From Schistosoma haematobium (taxonomy: Eukaryota > Platyhelminthes > Trematoda > Strigeidida > Schistosomatidae): a stretch of 64,000 bases of DNA. The position numbers were made by a program, and so were the translations under genes. Positions 9,941-19,952 of this stretch are shown here, one piece after another (position 1 is the stretch's first letter; each line of letters begins with the position of its first letter). Location: NCBI RefSeq assembly GCF_000699445.3, contig NC_067195.1:22025287-22089286 (forward strand). Reading direction: 5' to 3'. Below the pieces are notes generated by a model. It worked only from the letters and a program-made list of their open reading frames with translations. It was not told the origin of the DNA and searched no databases.

Positions 9941-11773
9941 ATAAGAACCTTCCTCATGTGTTTGACAAGACTCACTTCTGGACGGATTCTATGATAGTAC
10001 TGTACTATATCAAAAATACAGATAGTAGGTATTCCACCTTCGTGGCTAATCGTCTGGCCGCTATTCACCATTTAACATCTGTGGACCAGTGGGGCACGTA
10101 GAATCCAATGAAAATCCTGCTGACTGGACATCACGAGGCATACGGAAGGAGCTAGATTTAAAGAACTGGATTGAGGGTCCTTCCTTCTTAAGGAAGAGGG
10201 AGTCGGTAGGAACACTGACGCTTATGTGCGAAAACCCCGGAAAATGTTGAATTTAAAAGATGCCACACGACCAACGCCGTTGCGCTAAAACATAGCTTAA
10301 GTCCAATTCTGCTATATCACTCAAATTTGATAAAGCTGATTAAAGCGGTAGCATGGCTCAGAAGATACGTGACCTATATAACCATCATGTACTCCCATCA
10401 CGATGACAGGTCCCTAAGTGTGGGCTATCTGTCAGTTGATGAATTGGATGCAGCTGAACACAAGGTATTAGCCTTAGTGCAAAAGGAAGTGTATGGGGAA
10501 GCAGTAAAAGTGTCTCGATGCAATGGCGAAAGCGCAACTGATATAAAAGAGCTAAAAAATCTTTCACCTACGCTAATCGATGGATTGCTTTGTGTCGGCG
10601 GACGATTAAATTACTCGGATTATCCACTCTCAATCAGACATCCGGTAATTTTACCCAGTCATCACTTCGTAACAGAACTTATTGTTAGACACCACCACCT
10701 AGAAGGTCACACCGGGACATCACAAGTGTTAGCTACCATACGACGAAAGTATTGGATTGTTAAAGGAACCAGTGCAGTTAAACGAGTGATAGGTAGATGT
10801 GTGAGGTGTATACGCGCGAAAGCCAAATTAGGCCAACAGATGATGACACCTCTCCTCAAGTGTCGAGTGCAGCAAGGCTGGTTTTGCTTCTCCTCCGTCG
10901 GGATAGACTATTTTGGGCCGCTGATAGTTCGTCGGGGAAGAAGTGAGGAAAAAGATATGGATGCCTATTTGCGTGTCTCCAAACACGTGCCGTACATTTG
11001 GAAGTAGCTTTCAATTTGAGTACTGATGCTTTTATAATGGCTTTAATACGTTTCATAGGAAGGAGAGGAACTCCTAAGGAAATCTATAGCGACAATGGAA
11101 CTAACTTTGTCGGGGCTACTTCCGAATTACGGGCTAATATGAGTGTGTGGGACAAGCATAAAATAAACGACTTAACAGTATCGAAGGGTATACACTGGCA
11201 TTTCAACCCCCACTAGCTAGCCATCGAGGCGGAGTTTGGGAGAGATTAATACGGTCTGTTCGGAGAATCTTACTATATATTTCCAACGGGCAAATATTAC
11301 ACGATGATAGTTTGGCAACTTATTTTGTGGAGGTAGAACGAATTTTAAACAACCGCCCAATCGTTCCTGTGACGTCAGATGAAAAGGATGATTTGGCGCT
11401 CACGCCAAACACTTTGTTATTACTTAGAGACCGTGATGGTTTAGGAATGGAGTGTAGTGTTGCGGATAGGTATTCAAAGCGATGGAGACAGGTTAATTGT
11501 TTAGCCAATACCTTCTGGCGTCGATGGATAAAAGAGTACATTCCTTTACTGCAAGTGAGGCAGAAATGGTTTTGCAAACACAGAAACTTGAAAGAAGGTG
11601 ATGTAGTTCTAGTGGCTAACGATGCAACTACTCGGGGCTCATGGTCAATGGGACGGGTTGATAAGTGCGAGACAGACAGAGATGGGTTGGTAAGAACAGT
11701 GATGGTGCGAATGAGAGAAGGCGTAGTAAGAAGAGATGTGCGAAAGCTCTGCCTTCTAGAGGGAGCCGAGTAA
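9941..11773 (+). pseudogene. Broken Pao RNase H and integrase, copy 3
   Basis: Copy 3 has a private loss of one G in the run at 10091-10094. This breaks the RNase H stretch that is open in the other copies. Its A-run at 10554-10559 has six bases, which merges linker and zinc domain (see 10327-11007). A to G at 10684 changes Ile to Val. The C-terminal domain is open at 11312-11773. Confidence 0.75.
10327..11007 (+). CDS. Merged linker, zinc domain and first Asp of integrase, copy 3
   Basis: 226 codons, joining what are two ORFs in copies 1, 2 and 4. It contains the AWLRRYV linker, the VGGRL and HPVILP signature, the HHCC zinc site and the Asp of VGIDYFGPL. It then runs out of frame at the shared A-run shift and ends at the same stop as the others. 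The start is a non-ATG codon, so in a live element this would be an internal part of a polyprotein and not a separate gene. Confidence 0.6.
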   Translation: MIKLIKAVAWLRRYVTYITIMYSHHDDRSLSVGYLSVDELDAAEHKVLALVQKEVYGEAVKVSRCNGESATDIKELKNLSPTLIDGLLCVGGRLNYSDYPLSIRHPVILPSHHFVTELIVRHHHLEGHTGTSQVLATIRRKYWIVKGTSAVKRVIGRCVRCIRAKAKLGQQMMTPLLKCRVQQGWFCFSSVGIDYFGPLIVRRGRSEEKDMDAYLRVSKHVPYIWK

Positions 11774-11922
11774 TTGTAGATTGTAGCTTAGATTTATGGA
11801 TGTACAGGCGTACTGTTGTAAGTCCTGTGCCTCCCATTGATATAGAGCAGTTAGTAAGGAGAGCCATGACTGAAATGTATTCTAAGGTGTCTTTGCGAAG
11901 CTGGAGGGATTTTGGGGGCCGG

Positions 11923-12607
11923 TGTAACGGAAAGAGAACAGTGAAAATCCCTCTGCAGCTTCTTTGTTGAACAGTATTTTCATTTATTTGTTCCTTCTCC
12001 CTTTTGTGTATTCCAACCTTTGTTTCGATCTCGTTTAACCATGTCTTTTGTTCTTCAGTCTTCCCCGTTTGGGCCTTTATTACGTGATTTTGATTAAAGA
12101 CTTATTTTTGTTACCTAATTTTCTATTGCATGTTGCCGGACCATTGACAGTAAGGTTGTGTTTGACTAAGCTCAAGGTCACGGCGTGGTTTAGTTTGTGA
12201 CTGTTAACCTTCTGACTGTCTGCTTGGGAGAATTGCTGCAATCCCTGCAGATAGATATTTGATCCCATCTGATTGGGAATATTTGTATTGATTCTCAGGT
12301 ATCAAACCCTTTAGTATTAACTGTCTCTTTCATTGTTTAGCGCGCTACTTTGCGTTAGAGAAACTTCTGACTGTATAGCACAGGCTGTACCGTTTGAGGT
12401 ATTTTGTATTTTTGATGTAATTCGTTCTGTTTTCTTAATTAGAACCGTTTATATTGAGCACAGAGTTTGTGTTTTGATATAATATAATACGAGTATCTCA
12501 AAGACGCGTTGTGGGCTATACAGAGGAACTTGGTCTGGTCTAATCGAATAAATTTTGGGTTCGTCAGTCCGTAGTTCCAACCGAATATTGGCTGTTCGGT
12601 CGTTACA
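11923..12607 (+). repeat. BEL/Pao LTR 4
   Basis: 685 bp from TGTAACG to CGTTACA, identical by eye to LTRs 2 and 3, shared by copies 3 and 4. Confidence 0.92.
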
Positions 12608-12647
12608 GTTCTCAAACGAACAGTGATCTCAAGTGAAATATACTGGA

Positions 12648-13925
12648 ATGCCTGTAAAGCGCAATAAGATCAACGAAAACTTCGCATTGGGCCACAGAGA
12701 AATGCAATCGGATTCACCTCCAGATATACGGCAAGTCAAATTAGATGCATTTTCATGTCATGGCTCTAATGTTAGTTTAGTAAGTAGACATAGCAAAGTT
12801 AGCTCTAGGATTACCTTAGCAGAGTTAAAAGAAAGACAATTATTAGAAATGAGAGACTTGAAAGATAGACAGAGGAAGCAACTACTGTGCTTTCAGAGAG
12901 AACTTGGGTCGTTAAGGCTGAACGAAAGCACGTGTAGTAAGTTATCTTCTGTTTCTAACTGTGATGACAGAGAAAAGAAGCACGTTCACAGGTTCGTAAG
13001 TCCTTCTCATGACCTTAGGATAAAGTCTCTAGAAAAGTCAAAACTGCTAGATTATCCAGGAACGAAGAAGAAGGAAGTGACCTTGGAATCTCTAAGTGTA
13101 GGTCTTGAACTTCCAACAGTAGAGCGCGATGCCTACTTCAATGAAAGTTACAATATTGTTCCTTTACCTAGAGGAGTGGCTGAGGAAGACATTGCTGCCC
13201 CTGTTATTGGCAATGAGTCTGGTATGTGTAAAGCTGGCTTCACCAAAAATGATGCCCCCAGAGCCGTATTACCCTCTATTGTTGGAAGAACTAGACATCA
13301 AGTAGTGACTGTGGGAATGGATGGAAAGAATAGTCATGTGGGAGACGATGCTCGATCGAAACGTGTTATCCTGACACTGAAGTACCGAATTGAACACGGT
13401 ATTGCGACTAAGTGGGGTGATATGGAGAAGATATGGTACCACACATTCTACAAAGGGTTGCGAGCGGCAACAGAGAAACATCCGGTGTTGTTGAGAGAAG
13501 TTTCATTGAACCCGAAGGCAAACCGTGAGATGACAAGGATCATGTCTGAGACTTTTAATACACCAGGTACGTGTGCTGCTACTCAAACGTTGTTGTCACT
13601 ATGTACATCTGGTCGTACAACTGGTATAGTGTTGAACTTAGGTGACGGTGTGACCCACACAGTTCCGATTTATGAAGATTATGCGTTGCCTTATACTGTT
13701 TTGCGATTGGACCTTGCTGGTAGAGTTCTTGCCGACTTTATGATGAAGATCCTGACTAAGACAGGTTGCAGTTCCTCTGTCTATTCGTGGAACATACTCA
13801 GGCGCAAACCACCGGACATCGTTTTACTCTATAGTAAGTCTAGAGTGGCACCTATAAAACAGGTAACTGTGCCTAGACTGGAACTAGCAGCGGCAGTATT
13901 GAGTGCTAGAATAGGGAAGTTTTAA
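12648..13925 (+). CDS. Gag-position / actin / Pao RNase H fusion ORF, copy 4
   Basis: The same 425-residue fusion; the actin-derived part is about 13179-13770. This copy lies at the array end and has the longest open integrase, so it is the least damaged unit. Confidence 0.85.
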   Translation: MPVKRNKINENFALGHREMQSDSPPDIRQVKLDAFSCHGSNVSLVSRHSKVSSRITLAELKERQLLEMRDLKDRQRKQLLCFQRELGSLRLNESTCSKLSSVSNCDDREKKHVHRFVSPSHDLRIKSLEKSKLLDYPGTKKKEVTLESLSVGLELPTVERDAYFNESYNIVPLPRGVAEEDIAAPVIGNESGMCKAGFTKNDAPRAVLPSIVGRTRHQVVTVGMDGKNSHVGDDARSKRVILTLKYRIEHGIATKWGDMEKIWYHTFYKGLRAATEKHPVLLREVSLNPKANREMTRIMSETFNTPGTCAATQTLLSLCTSGRTTGIVLNLGDGVTHTVPIYEDYALPYTVLRLDLAGRVLADFMMKILTKTGCSSSVYSWNILRRKPPDIVLLYSKSRVAPIKQVTVPRLELAAAVLSARIGKF

Positions 13926-15759
13926 ATAAGAACCTTCCTCATGTGTTTGACAAGACTCACTTCTGGACGGATTCTATGATAGTACTGTACTATATCAAAA
14001 ATACAGATAGTAGGTATTCCACCTTCGTGGCTAATCGTCTGGCCGCTATTCACCATTTAACATCTGTGGACCAGTGGGGGCACGTAGAATCCAATGAAAA
14101 TCCTGCTGACTGGACATCACGAGGCATACGGAAGGAGCTAGATTTAAAGAACTGGATTGAGGGTCCTTCCTTCTTAAGGAAGAGGGAGTCGGTAGGAACA
14201 CTGACGCTTATGTGCGAAAACCCCGGAAAATGTTGAATTTAAAAGATGCCACACGACCAACGCCGTTGCGCTAAAACATAGCTTAAGTCCAATTCTGCTA
14301 TATCACTCAAATTTGATAAAGCTGATTAAAGCGGTAGCATGGCTCAGAAGATACGTGACCTATATAACCATCATGTACTCCCATCACGATGACAGGTCCC
14401 TAAGTGTGGGCTATCTGTCAGTTGATGAATTGGATGCAGCTGAACACAAGGTATTAGCCTTAGTGCAAAAGGAAGTGTATGGGGAAGCAGTAAAAGTGTC
14501 TCGATGCAATGGCGAAAGCGCAACTGATATAAAAGAGCTAAAAATCTTTCACCTACGCTAATCGATGGATTGCTTTGTGTCGGCGGACGATTAAATTACT
14601 CGGATTATCCACTCTCAATCAGACATCCGGTAATTTTACCCAGTCATCACTTCGTAACAGAACTTATTATTAGACACCACCACCTAGAAGGTCACACCGG
14701 GACATCACAAGTGTTAGCTACCATACGACGAAAGTATTGGATTGTTAAAGGAACCAGTGCAGTTAAACGAGTGATAGGTAGATGTGTGAGGTGTATACGC
14801 GCGAAAGCCAAATTAGGCCAACAGATGATGACACCTCTCCTCAAGTGTCGAGTGCAGCAAGGCTGGTTTTGCTTCTCCTCCGTCGGGATAGACTATTTTG
14901 GGCCGCTGATAGTTCGTCGGGGAAGAAGTGAGGAAAAAGATATGGATGCCTATTTGCGTGTCTCCAAACACGTGCCGTACATTTGGAAGTAGCTTTCAAT
15001 TTGAGTACTGATGCTTTTATAATGGCTTTAATACGTTTCATAGGAAGGAGAGGAACTCCTAAGGAAATCTATAGCGACAATGGAACTAACTTTGTCGGGG
15101 CTACTTCCGAATTACGGGCTAATATGAGTGTGTGGGACAAGCATAAAATAAACGACTTAACAGTATCGAAGGGTATACACTGGCATTTCAACCCCCCACT
15201 AGCTAGCCATCGAGGCGGAGTTTGGGAGAGATTAATACGGTCTGTTCGGAGAATCTTACTATATATTTCCAACGGGCAAATATTACACGATGATAGTTTG
15301 GCAACTTATTTTGTGGAGGTAGAACGAATTTTAAACAACCGCCCAATCGTTCCTGTGACGTCAGATGAAAAGGATGATTTGGCGCTCACGCCAAACACTT
15401 TGTTATTACTTAGAGACCGTGATGGTTTAGGAATGGAGTGTAGTGTTGCGGATAGGTATTCAAAGCGATGGAGACAGGTTAATTGTTTAGCCAATACCTT
15501 CTGGCGTCGATGGATAAAAGAGTACATTCCTTTACTGCAAGTGAGGCAGAAATGGTTTTGCAAACACAGAAACTTGAAAGAAGGTGATGTAGTTCTAGTG
15601 GCTAACGATGCAACTACTCGGGGCTCATGGTCAATGGGACGGGTTGATAAGTGCGAGACAGACAGAGATGGGTTGGTAAGAACAGTGATGGTGCGAATGA
15701 GAGAAGGCGTAGTAAGAAGAGATGTGCGAAAGCTCTGCCTTCTAGAGGGAGCCGAGTAA
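13926..15759 (+). pseudogene. Broken Pao RNase H and integrase, copy 4
   Basis: RNase H (13943-14236), linker (14313-14561) and zinc domain (14570-14992) are broken as in copy 1. The rest of the integrase is open in one frame from 14983 to 15759, listed separately. Confidence 0.75.
14983..15759 (+). CDS. Pao integrase core and C-terminal domain, copy 4
   Basis: 258 codons, uninterrupted because the C-run at 15192-15197 has six bases. Asp32 in SDNGTNF and Glu82 in GGVWERLI are the second and third DDE residues. ERILNNRP, LKEGDVVLV and the DUF5641-type C-terminus follow. The zinc domain and first Asp lie in a different frame upstream, so this ORF alone cannot be an active integrase. Confidence 0.75.
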   Translation: MEVAFNLSTDAFIMALIRFIGRRGTPKEIYSDNGTNFVGATSELRANMSVWDKHKINDLTVSKGIHWHFNPPLASHRGGVWERLIRSVRRILLYISNGQILHDDSLATYFVEVERILNNRPIVPVTSDEKDDLALTPNTLLLLRDRDGLGMECSVADRYSKRWRQVNCLANTFWRRWIKEYIPLLQVRQKWFCKHRNLKEGDVVLVANDATTRGSWSMGRVDKCETDRDGLVRTVMVRMREGVVRRDVRKLCLLEGAE

Positions 15760-15908
15760 TTGTAGATTGTAGCTTAGATTTATGGATGTACAGGCGTACT
15801 GTTGTAAGTCCTGTGCCTCCCATTGATATAGAGCAGTTAGTAAGGAGAGCCATGACTGAAATGTATTCTAAGGTGTCTTTGCGAAGCTGGAGGGATTTTG
15901 GGGGCCGG

Positions 15909-16593
15909 TGTAACGGAAAGAGAACAGTGAAAATCCCTCTGCAGCTTCTTTGTTGAACAGTATTTTCATTTATTTGTTCCTTCTCCCTTTTGTGTATTCC
16001 AACCTTTGTTTCGATCTCGTTTAACCATGTCTTTTGTTCTTCAGTCTTCCCCGTTTGGGCCTTTATTACGTGATTTTGATTAAAGACTTATTTTTGTTAC
16101 CTAATTTTCTATTGCATGTTGCCGGACCATTGACAGTAAGGTTGTGTTTGACTAAGCTCAAGGTCACGGCGTGGTTTAGTTTGTGACTGTTAACCTTCTG
16201 ACTGTCTGCTTGGGAGAATTGCTGCAATCCCTGCAGATAGATATTTGATCCCATCTGATTGGGAATATTTGTATTGATTCTCAGGTATCAAACCCTTTAG
16301 TATTAACTGTCTCTTTCATTGTTTAGCGCGCTACTTTGCGTTAGAGAAACTTCTGACTGTATAGCACAGGCTGTACCGTTTGAGGTATTTTGTATTTTTG
16401 ATGTAATTCGTTCTGTTTTCTTAATTAGAACCGTTTATATTGAGCACAGAGTTTGTGTTTTGATATAATATAATACGAGTATCTCAAAGACGCGTTGTGG
16501 GCTATACAGAGGAACTTGGTCTGGTCTAATCGAATAAATTTTGGGTTCGTCAGTCCGTAGTTCCAACCGAATATTGGCTGTTCTGTCGTTACA
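15909..16593 (+). repeat. BEL/Pao LTR 5, right end of array
   Basis: 685 bp, the same as the others except G to T at 16584, nine bases before the end. Beyond CGTTACA the sequence leaves the element (GTCCACAATC), which defines the LTR 3' boundary by comparison with the internal junctions (GTTCTCAAAC). The target duplication cannot be tested because the left end of the array is outside the window. Confidence 0.9.
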
Positions 16594-19190
16594 GTCCACA
16601 ATCTCGATGTGACCCATATTTCAAAACTTTTGTCAAGATGCAAGCATCTTTTTAAACGATGATTCGGATATCTTGAGAAATGTAGAATGAGCAGCTGGTT
16701 AAGTAATTCAATTATTCTACAGTTTATCATAGGCAGAGCAGGATGGAAAGCCAGATACGTTTGCTCAGTTCCACCGGAGATTATGAGGTAATCTGATTTG
16801 AGCTCATAAAATGGTAAGAAATGACTAAAGACCTGATGCACCTTCTATTTTTCTTCCTACCAGATCAGGAAAATCCAGGGGACATATCAGGCGAGTACGA
16901 AAGCTAAGAACGAACAAAATACCGGTAGCATACAGGTTTTCACACTGAGTAACCAAGCTCAAAGGACGTCTGAAATTAGCACGAGTCAATAAAGGTATAT
17001 CGTTATGAGAGCCGGACGGCTAAAACCAGTACAAAATAAAATGAAACTCAAATAATTAACTAAGTTTCATCTAATGAGATAATCCTACTCCTGTAGCATA
17101 CTTGAAGAACAGATAGGATCTTTTGGTCTACAAATTTTCTTGGATATTATGAGAACAGGAGTGTCTTGAAAGTGTGCAATTCACAAACGCAACCACTGAT
17201 ATAGGAAATAAATTTCAGTCAGCATGAATTTCGGTGGCGTTAAATTATTCGGCATGAAATCTAATCATGAACCATCAATACATCTTCGCTATGTTAGTGT
17301 TAGAGATCTCTTGGTATTGTAATTGACATAAGGTCGGTTAACCACAATATGTTTTCATTATGTTATCTTGAGGTTATTACTAAAACCACCCCTTCAATAT
17401 AGAATGAATCCTTTAATCCATTTCCTAACGAGAAATCCTACTGCAAACAAGACTGGACAATTGCGATAAATATGAGTCCATTATGATTCTACGGAAGTTA
17501 TGACTATGAAAACGAGCTAAAATAATGATGACGAAAAAAGCCATTTGGTATTCGAACACCGTATTTTCCTTTCTAAATCTTAAAACCACACATAATCCCA
17601 AACTTTCATCTTTCTTTTTCAACCATCTTCATTCAGATAGTTCCTTGTCCTTTTATCGCTATACTGTGGCTTGTTTTCTTTGACCTCATGAAGTGTACTT
17701 GCTTGGAAACTGACTTATTAAAAAATGAACGAGTCTAAGAAGTCATACTCTAATTGTGCGTTCACAAATGACTAGATTTCACTAGTCACGACTACTTTCT
17801 GTACTGCTTCTCAACCATCTATTGCGTTTGTTTAACTGTAACGAAACTCGATTCACGAATCATGAGTCCTACCAGGTAGGAATATTTTAAGCTTGATGGA
17901 TAATTTGTCTAGCACTCAGTATTAATTTACTATCTTAACTCATTATTTCTGCACTCCATGACAGCTTCAAACATATTCTGTTAGGTCGGTTAGTAAACCA
18001 TTGACGTAATGGACGCTAAATTATTGGTTTAAGACAACAATAGTAACCCGAAAACACGGGAACTAAAGCCCAATCAATATACACCACTATCCTTGAAAGA
18101 ACAGAGTATCAAAGACTGGATACTCGTGTGAAATCTCCGCATCACATGTATATCGATGTGGAATGTTTTCCCAATCCATGTGACAAACGCTTGTAGTGTA
18201 AATAGTTTTAAAATTATGCATAAAAACACATATACGGTCAAAGAAAATCCTTCGTCGCCTGACATAGCGATTTAATAGTTACGTCACCAAACGAAAACGT
18301 CCATATGTTTGAAGCAACTTCCATATTATTAGAGAGACCGATCCTCATTTTGGACAAACCCATATAGCATGCAACAAAAGAACCCATTCTGCTTTTCTAA
18401 TGACTGTATTCTTTCTATAAGAAGTTGTATACTTCAGCACATAGTCCTCTCATATGTATGTCATTGTAATTCTGCTGTCATGCATTTTGCATGTGCCTGA
18501 GTGTATCTGTACAATTATTATTTAATCCAATCACTATCACCCTGTTGTAGTCACAATCATTTTTTAGAGTTTCATTAACTATCGCAATCAGTGAAACGTT
18601 AAGTGGGCACATGCCCTTTTCGAAATGAACGTATTGACTGCAACACACGAAACCCACGTAATCGTTTCCTCAAGTCCGCGAGTTTATTGACGGGATTTGT
18701 TAGCACAAAATAAATGATACGAACAGGGTCTACATTCCATCTGCATGATAATTTATTTGTTAATATCGAAATTAGACAACAGTCATCTTTATGCTAAGTC
18801 GTTCTGCATTATCATGATACCAAGTCTTCCATCTCTTAAATAATCTGTAAGTGAATTTTTGTTTCACGTATACTGAGAAAAAATCCAAACAGTTTGAAAT
18901 CATTACACGTGCTTCTTATTTCATTGCTCTTAAGTTTTCAGATTATCAAAGTTAATACTCTGATCCTACGCAATGACCAGACTTCCATTCTAAATGAGGT
19001 ATTGTATCATTCGCTTTATTTCTTTTTATTATCAACCCATCACACCTTATTTATTCCCCTCTAATTTTATCCATTTCATTATTATTTTGTGCTCATTTAC
19101 ATACTTATTTGGCTTAGCCTTTAATTTTAACCTCCTGCCTCCTTGCATTCTGCTGTTTTCTAACTTTCCAATCCGAACATAAATGACCAG
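16594..19190. other. No recognisable gene or repeat
   Basis: AT-rich sequence to the right of the retroelement array. Only short ORFs with no family features are present on either strand. I see no repeat that recurs elsewhere in the window. Confidence 0.5.
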
Positions 19191-19400
19191 ACGACTGTGT
19201 GGCAGCAAGATTTTTCTAGTCACTCCAGACTTACTTCTCCGAAACAAGTAAATCCACGGAAATCGAGAAAAGTTGATAAAGTCAGACTAGAAATAAACAA
19301 TGTTGACCCACATTCTGTCGAACTGTTAACCAGAAGTTCAGCACAACAAAATGATGCACTAGAAAATCAAACCAAACAGAACAATGAAAGCAAATATTAG
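19191..19400 (+). CDS. Possible terminal exon, unidentified
   Basis: After a CAG at 19188-19190 preceded by pyrimidine-rich DNA there is an open frame of 69 codons ending in TAG. It is rich in Ser, Lys, Asn and Gln. The composition is more protein-like than its surroundings, but it has no recognised domain, no clear downstream polyadenylation signal and no linked exon. It could be the last exon of an unseen gene or chance. Confidence 0.2.
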   Translation, partial: TTVWQQDFSSHSRLTSPKQVNPRKSRKVDKVRLEINNVDPHSVELLTRSSAQQNDALENQTKQNNESKY

Positions 19401-19626
19401 ACTGAGAAAGTTATATGCCACTATTCAAAGGAAAAATAATGCAGTAAAACGTGTTTATTTACTTTGAAATGGACTACTTTTTCACAAGTACTGTTGAAGG
19501 ACATTTAGTGAGTCAGTGATTACTGTCGTGTGACCAAACAACCCTCATCAGAATCAACCCTTAACACTAAGGTCCATGATCAAAAAAATCGAATGGTTTA
19601 CAATAGTTCTTCAAAGATGTTTAAAT

Positions 19627-19952
19627 TGTAGCGGTAAATAAATCCCCAAAATAAATAGCTATGTAAGTCTTTGACATTGGATGCTCACCTCATTAGTTTT
19701 AATGGGCTCACCTTGCTGAAGGCACTTGGTCACACATCCGCACAAGATCACAAGTGTGAACACCGTGCTCAACTTCCCCTACAGTCGTAAGCCAGGCTAG
19801 ATCAATCGATAATCAATATACTGATACTCTATAAAATATGCCTTCAAAACCTCTTGCTTCCGGCATTTGATTTTACTAGATGGGCACGATTCATAGTAGA
19901 AGGTGTTACTGATTAAAGCGTTGTCAAACTCCAAATACCTACGGCATCTTCA
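19627..19952 (+). repeat. Diverged solo LTR of the CsRn1-type gypsy family
   Basis: Begins TGTAGCGGTAAATAAATCCC, exactly as the gypsy LTRs at 53651 and 58571. It stays alignable to the end, with shared blocks CATTGGATGCT, CATCCGCAC, GTGTTACTG and GCGTTGTCAAAC. It is 326 bp against 320 bp, with many substitutions and short indels. No internal gypsy sequence flanks it, so it reads as a solo LTR. No convincing target duplication remains, consistent with age. Confidence 0.85.

Larger units (their letters stand above)
1..16593 (+). mobile_element. Tandem array of a BEL/Pao LTR retroelement carrying an actin segment
   Basis: Four internal regions (653-3952, 4638-7937, 8623-11922, 12608-15908) alternate with five LTRs in one orientation, sharing LTRs between neighbours. 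The period is 3985 bp for the first three steps and 3986 for the last. Copies look identical by eye except for a few single-base changes: a G-run of 4 instead of 5 at 10091, an A-run of 6 instead of 5 at 10554, A to G at 10684, a C-run of 6 instead of 5 at 15192, and G to T at 16584. BEL/Pao is assigned from the Pao RNase H signature, the HHCC and DDE integrase and the DUF5641-type C-terminus. Reverse transcriptase is absent, so the element cannot be autonomous. The array enters from outside the window, so the copy number is a minimum. A shared-LTR array fits LTR-LTR unequal recombination better than independent insertions, but assembly expansion is possible. Confidence 0.9.

Noticed and set aside
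16425..16841. Minus-strand ORF of 138 codons across the right end of the array
   Set aside because: It spans the LTR end into flanking DNA and has no family features; chance ORF in a U5/flank junction.
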